From Rs1 sp029027825 (GTDB taxonomy: Bacteria > Pseudomonadota > Gammaproteobacteria > Pseudomonadales > Balneatricaceae): 64,000 bases of DNA. Numbering within the stretch: position 1 is the stretch's first letter; every line of letters begins with the position of its first letter. The notes beneath the pieces were generated by a model. The model saw only the letters and a program-made list of their open reading frames with translations, was not told the DNA's origin and ran no database searches. The stretch spans positions 2,418,001-2,482,000 of the forward strand of contig CP093399.1 in NCBI GenBank assembly GCA_029027825.1. Direction: 5' to 3'. Positions 26,878 to 36,448 of this stretch are shown piece after piece. The translations under genes were made by a program, and so were the position numbers.

Positions 26878-27815
26878 GCTATTTTTTCTGTGACTCGCAT
26901 CACTGCGCTGCGCGAACGAGGGTTAATATTGACTTCATCTTTGCTGGCTCTGACCTTCTTACTGATGTCTTTTAAGCGACACCGCAGCATGTCATTGGTG
27001 TATGGAATCCCCTGTGGCAAGTGATCGTCACCTTTTACATGCTTGCGAATAAAACGCTTAACAATCCGATCTTCTAATGAGTGAAAACTAATCACTACTA
27101 GACGTCCACCCACTTGTAGCGTTTCTAATGCACCTTCTAAAACCGCATCAATATCGCTCAACTCTTGGTTGACTTGAATGCGAATAGCTTGAAATGCACG
27201 CGTCGCTGGATGCTTGCCCTTCTCCCAAGCGGGGTTGGCATCTTTGACAATTTGCGCCAGCCTGCCCGTTGTTTCTATCGGCTTTATCGCCCTTTCTGCG
27301 ACAATCGCTTTAGCCATGCGCCGGCCGAACCTATCTTCACCGTAAGTGTAAATAACATCGGCAATTTCCTTTTCTGAGGCACGTGCTATCCACTGCGCGG
27401 CACTTTCACCACGGGTGATATCCATGCGCATATCTAAAGGACCATCATTTTGAAAACTAAAACCGCGGCTCGGATCATCTAACTGCGGGGAACTAACTCC
27501 TAGATCCAGCAGAATACCGGTCACTGAACCATGCTGTTGATGCTGCTCAGTAAACTCTACAATTCTAGCGAATGAGCCATGCGCAATTGAAAATCGCTGA
27601 TCATCGGCAAAGCGCTGTTCGGCAAAACTGATCGCTGTTAAATCTTTATCGATGGCCATCAATTGACCATCGTCCGCTAGCGCGTCCAATATTTTACTAC
27701 TGTGTCCACCGCGACCAAATGTTCCGTCTACATAAAACCCTGAAGGATCACTGACTAAAGCATCTACCGCCTCTTGCAGCAAAACGGTTACATGTTCAAA
27801 GTTTTCATTATCCAC
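26874..27815 (-). CDS. rsmH: 16S rRNA m4C1402 methyltransferase
   Basis: This SAM-dependent enzyme of 313 residues methylates N4 of C1402 in the ribosomal P site (formerly mraW). The start region EHVTVLLQEAVDAL leads to the SAM motif YVDGTFGRGGHSSKIL (about 28-43); GILLDLGVSSPQLDDPSRGFSF (positions about 100-121) and FHSLEDRIVKRF (about 244-255) are signatures. It follows mraZ by 100 bp. Confidence 0.96.
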   Translation of the reverse strand: MDNENFEHVTVLLQEAVDALVSDPSGFYVDGTFGRGGHSSKILDALADDGQLMAIDKDLTAISFAEQRFADDQRFSIAHGSFARIVEFTEQHQQHGSVTGILLDLGVSSPQLDDPSRGFSFQNDGPLDMRMDITRGESAAQWIARASEKEIADVIYTYGEDRFGRRMAKAIVAERAIKPIETTGRLAQIVKDANPAWEKGKHPATRAFQAIRIQVNQELSDIDAVLEGALETLQVGGRLVVISFHSLEDRIVKRFIRKHVKGDDHLPQGIPYTNDMLRCRLKDISKKVRASKDEVNINPRSRSAVMRVTEKIA

Positions 27816-27915
27816 TTAAAGCCACCTTTACTGGAATACTGGTTCCAGTGTTTAACATTAACTACAGCTGACAATATTCAACTGCAGGTAAAACTATCAA
27901 AAAGCCCTTTCTTTC

Positions 27916-28374
27916 CTATAAAGAAAGCGACTGTAAATCTACGGGTAACGCTGTTTGATCACTATCTTGCTGCAAATATTCATCCCTGGTTTGGTGCCAG
28001 AGTTGCTCGCTCCAAACTTCAAATTTTTTGCCTTGACCCAGTAAAATAATTTTCTTGTCTAACTGCGCGTACTCTCTTAAGGGCGCACTCAGCAATAAAC
28101 GTCCACTGCTATCCATATCAATATCCGTTGCATGCCCTAACAACAAACGCTGAATACGACGAGCATTTTTATCAAAGCTCGGCAACGCCTCGATCTTTAG
28201 CTGGATCTCTTCCCATTCATGCACCGGATAAACTAACAGGCAACGTGATTCTGTATCTATGGTAACGACCATTTGCCCCGCGCAGTGCACACTCAACTGC
28301 TCTCGATAACGAGAGGGAATAGCCATTCTGCCCTTGGCATCCAAATTAATTGGATTAATGCCGCGAAACATCAC
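27916..28374 (-). CDS. mraZ: MraZ transcriptional regulator of the dcw operon
   Basis: A 152-residue protein with two SpoVT/AbrB-like halves, each with a DAKGRMAIPSRYRE-type motif (residues about 11-24 and, degenerate, DSSGRLLLSAPLREYA about 87-102). In E. coli MraZ is an oligomeric ring that represses its own operon by binding repeated GTGGG sites. Such sites are present just upstream (28413-28437), so autoregulation is likely. It is the first gene of the operon. Confidence 0.95.
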   Translation of the reverse strand: MMFRGINPINLDAKGRMAIPSRYREQLSVHCAGQMVVTIDTESRCLLVYPVHEWEEIQLKIEALPSFDKNARRIQRLLLGHATDIDMDSSGRLLLSAPLREYAQLDKKIILLGQGKKFEVWSEQLWHQTRDEYLQQDSDQTALPVDLQSLSL

Positions 28375-28412
28375 CTTAAACTAGCCTCGACCACTAAAAT
28401 ACATACAAAAAC

Positions 28413-28474
28413 TCCACTTTAACCCACATTTACCCACTATATTACACTATAGAAAAATATGTGCGTTTATGCAA
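28413..28474 (-). promoter_or_regulatory. mraZ promoter and MraZ operator
   Basis: On the minus strand TTGCAT (28474-28469), a 17-bp gap and TATAGT (28451-28446) form a strong sigma70-like promoter. Immediately downstream, GTGGG (28437-28433), GTGGG (28427-28423) and GTGGA (28417-28413) repeat with a 10-bp period. This is the known MraZ operator layout and sits over the probable transcription start. Confidence 0.88.
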
Positions 28475-28877
28475 GTCTTGATCGCCTCTACAAGCATCCT
28501 CTACACAAGGCGATCAACGTTCGACAAACGCGCCATTTTCAGTCTAAAACAACGAAAAACATCAGTACAAAAGGACATATTCTTTAGCAAATAAGAACTT
28601 ATACAATTTATAAAAAAGAGCATTGCTATGCAGCCGCGGCTAGGCATGACTTAAGAGTTAAAAACTTTGACAGGACACTAATATTCGCGCCGTATTATAA
28701 CAATAATTTCATCATTAAACGCAATTGATCAAAAATTTATAGAGCATATTTAACCGCTATGTCCTAGATAAATGTAAAGCCAACCACGCATAACAACCCC
28801 CAACGTAAACACCACTATCCACACCCACCCAATAAAGCACCCATAAACACACTCCACTACTGTACAAAACTTACACA
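28475..28877. other. intergenic between mraZ and ydeP-like gene
   Basis: About 400 bp between divergent genes, AT-rich, with no supported reading frame or RNA. Only the flanking regulatory sites listed separately could be read. Confidence 0.4.
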
Positions 28878-28902
28878 GATAACAATGATTATCATTTGCA
28901 TT
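28878..28902 (+). promoter_or_regulatory. candidate Fur box
   Basis: GATAACAATGATTATCATTT (28878-28897) contains the palindrome AATGATTATCATT and matches most positions of the 19-bp Fur consensus. It lies about 75 bp before the ATG of the oxidoreductase gene. Iron-responsive repression is inferred from this match only. Confidence 0.55.
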
Positions 28903-28973
28903 ATTTTGGGCTGTACTGTAAAAGTACCAAAAAATAGCACTTGCATGTCAGCAAAATTATTAAAGGCACAATA

Positions 28974-31304
28974 ATGACCAAGAAAAAAATTTCCAACTAC
29001 AAGGGATCGGCAGGCGGCTGGGGAGCTCTAGCCAGCACCACCAAGCACTTGCTAAAAAGCAGAAGACCAATTAAGAACATTGTCAGCTTATTAAAGACCA
29101 ACCAAGATCAAGGCTTTGACTGCCCGGGCTGCGCTTGGGGAGACGCTAAAGGACACAGCATTAGCTTTTGCGAGAACGGCGCTAAAGCGGTGAACTGGGA
29201 AGCGACCGCCAAGCGAGTCGGCGCTGATTTTTTTGCTAAGTACAGCGTCAGCTATTTAGAGAAACAAAGCGATTACTATCTTGAGTACCAAGGGCGTCTA
29301 ACCCAACCAATGCGCTATAACAGCAGCACCGATCACTATGAGCCAATAACATGGGACGATGCTTTTGCGCTAATCGCCAAACATTTAAACAACCTTGAAT
29401 CACCAAACCAAGCGGAGTTTTACACCTCTGGACGCGCCAGCAATGAAGCGGCCTTTATGTACCAGATGATGGTGCGCAGCTTTGGCACCAATAACTTCCC
29501 CGACTGCTCGAACATGTGCCACGAAGCCAGCGGCGTGGCGATGAAAGAAACCATAGGCGTGGGCAAAGGCACTGTATCACTGGATGATTTTGATTTGGCT
29601 GATGCGATTTTTGTCTTCGGCCAAAACCCTGGCACCAACCACCCAAGAATGCTCGAGTCACTGCGACAAGCATCACGGCGCGGCGCCACCGTGGTCAGCA
29701 TTAACAATTTACGCGAGCGCGGCCTGGAGCGATTTACTAATCCGCAGAGCCCGATTGAAATGCTAACCAATGGCCACACCACTATTTCCAAGCATTATTA
29801 CACGCCAAAATTAGGCGGGGACATGGCCCTAGTCAGAGGCGTGGTCAAGGCACTATTGATACTGGATAAAGCAGCCATTGATCGCGGCGAGAACAGCTTA
29901 TTAGATGTCGATTTTCTCGCCGAGCACACCAGCGGTTTAGACGATTATTTACACTTAGTGAGAGCGACCGACTGGGAGGCGTTAATCGAGCAATCCGGGG
30001 TTAGTCGCGCCGATATGGAACATATCGCCACCGTTTACGCCAACTCTGAAAAAGTTATCTGCAGCTGGGCAATGGGCTTGACGCAGCACAAACACTCAGT
30101 CATCACCTTGCAAGAAATCATCAACTTGCTGTTGTTAAGGGGAAATATCGGCAAAGCTGGTGCTGGCGCCTGCCCAGTAAGGGGCCATAGTAACGTGCAA
30201 GGCGATCGCACCATGGGCATCAATGAAAAAGCCCCCGCAGCACTATTGGACAACCTCGAGCAACTACTGGGACAAAAAATGCCCCGCGAGGCGGGTCATA
30301 ATGCTATTCAGGCGGTACAGGCAATGACTGCCGGGCAGAGCAAAGTTTTTATCGCTCTGGGCGGAAATTTTGCCGCCGCCATGCCGGATACAAATGTAAC
30401 CCGTCGAGCCATGGCCAAATGCGACTTAGTAGCCAATATCAGCACCAAGCTTAACCGCAGCCATTTAACCCCGGGTAAAGACGCGCTAATACTGCCGTGT
30501 CTGGGCAGAACAGAATTAGACCTCACCGAAAAAGGCCAACAGCGGATCACTGTTGAAGACTCTATGTCGATGGTGCACAGTTCCGGTGGAGTACTGCCGC
30601 CAGCGAGCAAACAATTAAAATCTGAAGTGGAGATAGTGGCCCGCATTGCCAATGCAACCTTAAAAGACAGTAACATTGACTGGCTGGCACTGGCCGCAGA
30701 CAACTGTAAAATTCGCGACTTAATAGAACAGTGCATCGACGGTTTCGCCAATTTCAACCAGCGCCTTGCAGCCCCAGGCGGCTTCTATTTGGGCAACCCA
30801 GCTGCCCAGCGCGTTTGGCTGACGGATACCGCCCTGGCAAATATCAAAAGCAACCCGCTACCCGAACACCTTGTCGCCGAGCAAATAACGAGTCAGCGCC
30901 GCAAGAAAAAGCAGCCGGGAAAGATCTTTACCTTGCAAACGATGCGCTCCCACGACCAGTACAACACCACCATTTACGGTTTTAACGACCGCTACCGTGG
31001 CGTCAAAGGCCAGCGCAACGTGATTTTCATGAATGCGGATGATATGCAGCACTTAGGACTTTCCGCCGAGCAAGAAGTGACTATTACCTCGCACTGGCAC
31101 GACGGCTCTGAGCGATCGGTGTCTGGATTTAAAGCGATTGCCTACGACATACCTAAAGGCAATATGGCCGCATACTACCCAGAGACCAACCCGCTGATAG
31201 CGCTAGAGAGCTATGGCGATCAAAGCTTTACTCCTACCTCTAAAGCGATTGCGATTAGCATTAGCACCGCCAAAAGCAGCAGCATTATTAAACTGGGGGA
31301 ATAG
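28974..31304 (+). CDS. YdeP/FdhF-type molybdopterin oxidoreductase
   Basis: An enzyme of about 776 residues in the bis-MGD family that includes formate dehydrogenases and E. coli YdeP (linked to acid resistance). Text such as FDCPGCAWGD, FYTSGRASNEAAFMYQ, DCSNMCHEASG and GAGACPVRGHSNVQGDRTMGI places it in the YdeP subgroup. An N-terminal CxxC remains, but the full four-Cys [4Fe-4S] motif of FdhF is absent. The C-terminal MGD-binding domain (about 640-776) is complete. I chose the ATG at 28974 (MTKKKISNYK) with AAAGG ahead over the one 33 nt upstream. No fdhD partner is nearby. Its substrate is unknown. Confidence 0.85.
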   Translation: MTKKKISNYKGSAGGWGALASTTKHLLKSRRPIKNIVSLLKTNQDQGFDCPGCAWGDAKGHSISFCENGAKAVNWEATAKRVGADFFAKYSVSYLEKQSDYYLEYQGRLTQPMRYNSSTDHYEPITWDDAFALIAKHLNNLESPNQAEFYTSGRASNEAAFMYQMMVRSFGTNNFPDCSNMCHEASGVAMKETIGVGKGTVSLDDFDLADAIFVFGQNPGTNHPRMLESLRQASRRGATVVSINNLRERGLERFTNPQSPIEMLTNGHTTISKHYYTPKLGGDMALVRGVVKALLILDKAAIDRGENSLLDVDFLAEHTSGLDDYLHLVRATDWEALIEQSGVSRADMEHIATVYANSEKVICSWAMGLTQHKHSVITLQEIINLLLLRGNIGKAGAGACPVRGHSNVQGDRTMGINEKAPAALLDNLEQLLGQKMPREAGHNAIQAVQAMTAGQSKVFIALGGNFAAAMPDTNVTRRAMAKCDLVANISTKLNRSHLTPGKDALILPCLGRTELDLTEKGQQRITVEDSMSMVHSSGGVLPPASKQLKSEVEIVARIANATLKDSNIDWLALAADNCKIRDLIEQCIDGFANFNQRLAAPGGFYLGNPAAQRVWLTDTALANIKSNPLPEHLVAEQITSQRRKKKQPGKIFTLQTMRSHDQYNTTIYGFNDRYRGVKGQRNVIFMNADDMQHLGLSAEQEVTITSHWHDGSERSVSGFKAIAYDIPKGNMAAYYPETNPLIALESYGDQSFTPTSKAIAISISTAKSSSIIKLGE

Positions 31305-31620
31305 CAGCACTAGCACTGCCAACTTAGTACTACCCGCAGCAGGATTTTCCAGCTGCGAACAACCGCCCATACAACCCCGCCGATCCAGCAATCTCATTTC
31401 AATTAGATCACTGCTAGGCTTTGCTAGTTATAATTTTATACTGTATAATACGCGCTCAATATTCTAGGAAAAACGGCATTTACCAGCCTTAGTTGCTTAA
31501 TTTTCCTTATAATCTGACCCTGTGTCGCTGGTGATACAGGTTATGTGCTCGGACCTTCTTAACTTCACTGCTTATATTAAGCACAAGTGGGAAGCCGCGG
31601 CCCAAAAATAGGACATTTTC
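31305..31620 (+). promoter_or_regulatory. rpsA promoter and leader
   Basis: TTGCTA (31421-31426), a 17-bp spacer and a perfect TATAAT (31444-31449) give a strong promoter. It would produce a leader of about 165 nt rich in short hairpins before the ATG. In E. coli the rpsA leader mediates autoregulation by S1 and lacks a strong Shine-Dalgarno; here only GGAC precedes the ATG, which fits. Bases 31305-31420 carry nothing recognisable. Confidence 0.75.
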
Positions 31621-33300
31621 ATGAGCGAAAGCTTTGCTGACATGTTTGAAGAATCTCTTCTAACACTCGATATGAAACCTGGTACTTTAGTTACTGGTGA
31701 AGTTGTAGACATTGATAACGACTGGGTTACTGTTCACGCAGGACTTAAGTCTGAAGCGGTTATCCCACGCGTTCAATTCTTAAACGATGCTGGCGAACTA
31801 GAAATTCAAATCGGTGATAGCGTTAAAGTATCTCTAGAATCCGTTGAAGACGGTTTCGGTGAGACTAAACTTTCTCGCGAAAAAGCGAAACGCGCTGAAG
31901 CTTGGGAAGTATTACAAGCTAAATTTGACGCTGAAGAAACTGTACAAGGTTTCATCAACGGTAAAGTTAAAGGTGGTTTCACTGTTAACGTTAACAACAT
32001 TCAGGGTTTCCTACCAGGATCTTTGGTAGATGTACGCCCAGTACGTGACGTTGATCATTTAGAAGGACAAGAGCTAGACTTCAAACTAATCAAGCTTGAT
32101 CCTAAGCGTAACAACATCGTTGTTTCTCGCCGTGCTGTGCTTCAAGAAGCAAACAGCGCTCAGCGTGATGAAATACTAGCTTCTCTTGAAGAAGGCCAGA
32201 CGGCTAAAGGTTTCGTTAAGAACCTTACTAATTACGGTGCATTCATCGATCTAGGCGGTGTTGACGGTCTACTACATATCACTGATATGGCGTGGAAGCG
32301 TATCTCTCACCCAAGCGAAATGCTTAACCCTGGTGATGAAATCTCAGTTAAAATCATTAAGATCGACAAAGAGTCTGGCCGTATATCGCTAGGTCTTAAG
32401 CAACTTTCTGAAGATCCGTGGGAAGCTATCAAGAAGCGTTACCCTGCTGGCTCTAAAACCCAAGCTAAGATCACTAACCTTACTGATTACGGCTGCTTCG
32501 CTTCAATCGAAGATGGTGTTGAAGGTCTAGTTCACGTTTCTGAAATGTCTTGGACCAACAAAAACATCCACCCGTCTAAAGTTGTACAGATTGGTGAATC
32601 ATTAGAAGTAATGATCTTAGATGTTGATGAAGAGCGTCGTCGTATCTCTCTAGGCATCAAGCAGTGCACTATCAATCCTTGGACTGCATTCTCTGAACAG
32701 TATGCAACTAATGATAAAGTATCTGGTTCTATCAAGACTATCACTGATTTCGGTATCTTTGTTGGTCTAGAAAATGAATTAGACGGTTTAGTTCACATGT
32801 CTGACATCAGCTGGGAAGGCGATCCGGAAGCATCTCTACGCGAGTACAAGAAAGGCGACAACGTTGAAGCTATTATCTTGTCCATCGACGCAGAGAAAGA
32901 GCGTATCTCTCTTGGTATCAAGCAAATGGATAGCGATCCGTTCGCTGAATACGTTGCAGCAAACGACAAGAACACCATTGTTACTGGTAGCGTAAAAGCT
33001 GTTGACGCTAAAGGCGCAACTATCGAGCTTGCTGAAGGTATCGAAGGTTACTTGAAAGTTTCTGAAATTAGTGTTGACCGTATCGAAGACGCATCGACTG
33101 TTCTTAAAGTTGGCGAGTCTGTTGAAGCTAAGATCACTAACATCGACCGTCGCAACCGCAACATCACTCTCTCTGTTAAAGCGAAAGATCAAGCTGACGA
33201 GAAAGCTGCTATTGCCGCTGTTCGCAATGTTGAAGTTAAGACTGCTGGTCCAACAACCATCGGTGACTTAATCAAAGCTCAGATGGCTAACAAAGACTAG
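31621..33300 (+). CDS. rpsA: 30S ribosomal protein S1
   Basis: A 559-residue RNA-binding protein that brings mRNA to the 30S subunit. Six S1 (OB-fold) repeats follow one another (about 20-87, 105-171, 192-260, 277-347, 364-434, 451-519), with text such as GFVKNLTNYGAFIDLGGVDG and GSIKTITDFGIFVGL. Codon choice is strongly biased compared with its neighbours, as expected for high expression. Unusually, cmk is not upstream and ihfB is not downstream, the common gammaproteobacterial arrangement. Confidence 0.98.
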   Translation: MSESFADMFEESLLTLDMKPGTLVTGEVVDIDNDWVTVHAGLKSEAVIPRVQFLNDAGELEIQIGDSVKVSLESVEDGFGETKLSREKAKRAEAWEVLQAKFDAEETVQGFINGKVKGGFTVNVNNIQGFLPGSLVDVRPVRDVDHLEGQELDFKLIKLDPKRNNIVVSRRAVLQEANSAQRDEILASLEEGQTAKGFVKNLTNYGAFIDLGGVDGLLHITDMAWKRISHPSEMLNPGDEISVKIIKIDKESGRISLGLKQLSEDPWEAIKKRYPAGSKTQAKITNLTDYGCFASIEDGVEGLVHVSEMSWTNKNIHPSKVVQIGESLEVMILDVDEERRRISLGIKQCTINPWTAFSEQYATNDKVSGSIKTITDFGIFVGLENELDGLVHMSDISWEGDPEASLREYKKGDNVEAIILSIDAEKERISLGIKQMDSDPFAEYVAANDKNTIVTGSVKAVDAKGATIELAEGIEGYLKVSEISVDRIEDASTVLKVGESVEAKITNIDRRNRNITLSVKAKDQADEKAAIAAVRNVEVKTAGPTTIGDLIKAQMANKD

Positions 33301-33356
33301 TCTTTGTGATTAATCTCTTAAGGTGAACTAGCGTTTTCTTTGGGAGATAGCCACAC

Positions 33357-33388
33357 AAAAAAGCCAGCTGATATCAGCTGGCTTTTTT
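33357..33388 (+). terminator. rho-independent terminator after rpsA
   Basis: AAAAAAGCCAGCTGAT followed by its exact reverse complement forms a perfect 32-nt palindrome ending in six T. It can act in both directions, so it may also end transcripts from the minus-strand rnd-ycgL-ycgN group. Confidence 0.93.
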
Positions 33389-33562
33389 AGTTAATCTAAT
33401 TATTTAGTTATCTAGTTATCACTGACAACTTAGCTCTGCTGTTTATTTACGGCGACTATTAGTCACTACAAATCGCCTCTCATATATTCCAATAACTGCT
33501 AACATTCATCAACTTCTAATAAGTACAAGCAACTTTTAATAAGCACAAACAACTTTTATCAA

Positions 33563-34000
33563 CTACAACAGCACATAGTCAATTAGCTGATCTTCTGTTA
33601 TTTCTTTATCTGTCACTTCATAGACACTTAACACCGATGCATGCGCGGTGATCACAGAATCAGTTTGACCTGTGACCAGCGGATGCCACTCTGGCAGCTC
33701 TTTTCCTTCGTCGATCAACCGGTAACTACAAGTGGGCGGTAACCAGTGAAACTCTTGCACATCTTGTGGGCGCAACTTTACACAGTTAGGCACTAAGCTG
33801 CTGCGTTTTTCGTACTGAGTACAATAGCAATTAGATTTATCAAGCAAATGACACACCACCTAAGATTAAAAAACATCTAACGTATCTACATACTCAACTT
33901 TCTGCAAACAACACAAAGCGCAGCCATCGCACAGCGACTCCCACTCGCTAGGGGTCATTTGCGCCAGCGTTTTACGCCGCCAAAAAACTTCCTGTGCCAT
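33563..34000 (-). pseudogene. ycgN: ycgN (UPF0260, Cys-cluster protein) with two in-frame stops
   Basis: The full-length frame starts at ATG 34000 with FWRRKTLAQMTPSEWESLCD and the Cys cluster CDGCALCC, and ends VTDKEITEDQ..., matching the YcgN family over its whole length (146 codons; E. coli 153). The same frame is cut by TAA (33868-33866) and TAG (33862-33860), one codon apart, where relatives read an FTN-like segment. Downstream text (VVCHLLDKSNCYC...) continues without loss. A GTG after the second stop could restart the last 98 codons. This is either a recent pseudogene or a sequencing fault. It lies 3 nt after ycgL. Confidence 0.85.
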
Positions 34001-34003
34001 CTG

Positions 34004-34291
34004 CTATCTAACGCCAGTAGTCGGTCTATCTGGATACAGATCTAACATATAATCCTCTTTTGGAGGCGGCATTTGCAAGTAGTAACCTTTTTCAGCTAAA
34101 TCAGCCAACAGCCGAGCCGTGTCTACTCGAGCCAATTTTCGATCAGCTTTTAATGGCATATCCATAATATGCATCGCAGTACCGAACATTTCCATCAGCG
34201 CCACTGGCACTTTTTTAAGCTGCAAGGCTTTCTCTACATAAAGATACATTTCATCTTTTCGAGAACTTCTATAAATTGATATAATTTTCAT
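34004..34291 (-). CDS. ycgL: YcgL domain protein
   Basis: A 95-residue conserved gammaproteobacterial protein of unknown role. The family text IYRSSRKDEMYLYVEK at the start and YYLQMPPPKED toward the end is clear. Relatives sit between rnd and ycgN exactly as here. The C-terminus PDRPTTGVR is slightly variable. Confidence 0.9.
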   Translation of the reverse strand: MKIISIYRSSRKDEMYLYVEKALQLKKVPVALMEMFGTAMHIMDMPLKADRKLARVDTARLLADLAEKGYYLQMPPPKEDYMLDLYPDRPTTGVR

Positions 34292-34495
34292 AATATAATT
34301 CTTTAATTTTTTTAATTTCTTAATAAAAAAACAACGATTGAGATCGCCACTTTAGCAACCCTTAGCCATTCTTAAACAGTGGAGCTTAGCTAGCAGCCAA
34401 AATAAACGTCTTATCGTTAGCTTTTCTGGCGAACCGCTATTGAGCCTCGCCTAAACTGACTCGTCTTAACTATTAAAAATTGTTAATCAAAACTG

Positions 34496-35674
34496 CTAAT
34501 CGTACTGGCGAATTTGAGTGAGTATTTGCTCACCAAATAGCTGCTCACGCCAGCCGCTTAAGCCCTTTGGCATACGATAATCGCCAAACTCTAGCTTGCT
34601 TCTCACCAACGCTTCTAAATCTTTCTTGCGCAACACTATTTCCGGAACTATCGTCTGCTGCACAGCTACCTCAGTAGCCAGCTGCTTGATACTTCTAAAA
34701 CGCTTATTCCACACTGGATCCAATGGTTTTTGGATGCCCGGCACCGGCCCGTTATCAATAAGCAGCTGTTTGGCACTATTGAGCATGGCAATAATTTGCT
34801 CACCGTCTGCACGGACGCTTTTCGGCTTAATATCATCTACTTGGTTTAACTGGCTAATCGTCAGTGGCCAACGATTGATAATAGAAATGATGGTCTGATT
34901 TTTCAACACCCAATTTCTCGGCAAATTGCGCAGCCGGCTCTCTTTTTCTCGCCAGTCAGACAGCGCTTTAAGCGCCACTAGCTTGTAGTCAGGTACATTC
35001 CACATTTGACTGAAACGCAAATAGTAATGCTCACTGTCAAAGGTTTCATTTTGACAAATAACACTTTCCAAGCTCTTTACACTATCTTCTAAAAACCACT
35101 GATAGCACTCTCTGTCTTGCATTTGCTGAATTTGCTGCTGACAGACTTCCACCAGATAAGCGACATCTAGCGCCGCATACAGTTCTTGCTTGTTGGTCAG
35201 TGGTCGCTGTAACCAATTTGAGGTAGTTTCCGCCTTGCCTATTTTTATTTGCAAGACGTGCTCTAGCAGGCGCTGCAAACCCATGGTAAAACCCCAACCT
35301 AAAAAGGCGGCAGCCAATTGAGTATCATACAAGGGCTGTGGTATCACACCGACCAACTGTTTAAACAACTCTAGATCTTCGCTGCCCGCATGAATAATTT
35401 TAAGCACACTTTTAGCTTCAAATAATTCCACCAACGGCGCGTAATCATCAATTACTAGAGGGTCGATTAAGTAACACTGCCGGTCGTCACCAATTTGAAT
35501 CAAACCAGCGATTGGATAAAAAGTATCTACCCGCTGAAATTCTGTATCAATCGAGATCATCGGCAGCGTCAACCAATGCTGGCAATGTTCTTTTAAGGCC
35601 TGATTTGAACTTACATAGACCGGCTTTAAAGCACTGGCTTCGAGCACTTGCCAATCATAAGACTTATTTTGCAT
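34496..35674 (-). CDS. rnd: ribonuclease D
   Basis: A 392-residue 3'-5' exoribonuclease that trims tRNA precursors. DEDDy motifs are visible: ISIDTEFQR (about 40-48), IIHAGSEDLELF (about 94-105) and the third motif ELYAALDVAYLVEV (about 166-179, with Tyr-containing YAALDVAYL). One HRDC domain starts near 225 (ALSDWREKESRLRNLPRNWVL) and a second helical region completes the protein. It precedes ycgL by about 200 bp on the same strand. Confidence 0.95.
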   Translation of the reverse strand: MQNKSYDWQVLEASALKPVYVSSNQALKEHCQHWLTLPMISIDTEFQRVDTFYPIAGLIQIGDDRQCYLIDPLVIDDYAPLVELFEAKSVLKIIHAGSEDLELFKQLVGVIPQPLYDTQLAAAFLGWGFTMGLQRLLEHVLQIKIGKAETTSNWLQRPLTNKQELYAALDVAYLVEVCQQQIQQMQDRECYQWFLEDSVKSLESVICQNETFDSEHYYLRFSQMWNVPDYKLVALKALSDWREKESRLRNLPRNWVLKNQTIISIINRWPLTISQLNQVDDIKPKSVRADGEQIIAMLNSAKQLLIDNGPVPGIQKPLDPVWNKRFRSIKQLATEVAVQQTIVPEIVLRKKDLEALVRSKLEFGDYRMPKGLSGWREQLFGEQILTQIRQYD

Positions 35675-35850
35675 ATTGTACCGAGAAAAAGAATAATCAA
35701 TTTATTCAGCTAGCAGGCAACTCAAAGATTGCACGCTATAAAATTTATTACCGCTCGTCAGACTTGAGCGATCTCGACCTGCAATAGCACTTTACAGCAT
35801 CGTAATATAGCATCGACAAACAACAGTGGGCTGCTTTATCGGTGATAACA

Positions 35851-36447
35851 TTAAATAACTCTGCGCCCTGCCAATGCATGCGCTAAGGTACCGCCATCCA
35901 CATATTCCAACTCGCCACCTACCGGCACCCCGTGCGCAATACGCGAGAGAATGAGCGGCTTATCACGCAACTGCTCCGCTATATAATGGGCGGTAGCCTC
36001 ACCTTCAACTGTCGGATTAGTCGCCAAGATCATCTCCTCAACTACTTGCAAAGAAACTCGCTCCAGCAACTGACTGATACCTATATCATCAGGACCTACA
36101 CCGTCCAAAGGGGATAAATGCCCCCCTAGCACGAAGTATAATCCGTTAAAGCCACCTGTCTGCTCTATCGCCAAAACATCCATCGGCGTCTCTACCACAC
36201 AGAGTAGTTTTTGGTTGCGACTCTGATCTGCACACAGCGGACAAATATCAGTCTCACTCAAAGTAGAACAGTCAGTACATCGACCTAATTTTGCCACCGC
36301 CTGCTGCAAAACATCAGCGAGGACTAGCGCCGCATCTTGCTCGCGCTCTAAAAGATGAAACGCCATCCGTTGTGCAGATTTTGGCCCGACGCCAGGCAAG
36401 CAGCGCAGCGCATTAATTAATTGTTGAATTAACGGAGAGAGAGACAT
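35851..36447 (-). CDS. recR: recombination protein RecR
   Basis: This 198-residue DNA-binding protein acts with RecF/RecO in gap repair. It has an N-terminal helix-hairpin-helix (LRCLPGVGPKSAQRMAFHLL, about 13-32), a zinc finger CTDC...CPLC (about 57-73), and a Toprim domain from LCVVETPMDVLAIEQTG (about 80-96). The start at MSLSPLIQQL is chosen over an in-frame codon 14 residues upstream because it begins 1 nt after the ybaB stop, as in relatives. Confidence 0.95.
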   Translation of the reverse strand: MSLSPLIQQLINALRCLPGVGPKSAQRMAFHLLEREQDAALVLADVLQQAVAKLGRCTDCSTLSETDICPLCADQSRNQKLLCVVETPMDVLAIEQTGGFNGLYFVLGGHLSPLDGVGPDDIGISQLLERVSLQVVEEMILATNPTVEGEATAHYIAEQLRDKPLILSRIAHGVPVGGELEYVDGGTLAHALAGRRVI

Positions 36448-36448
36448 C

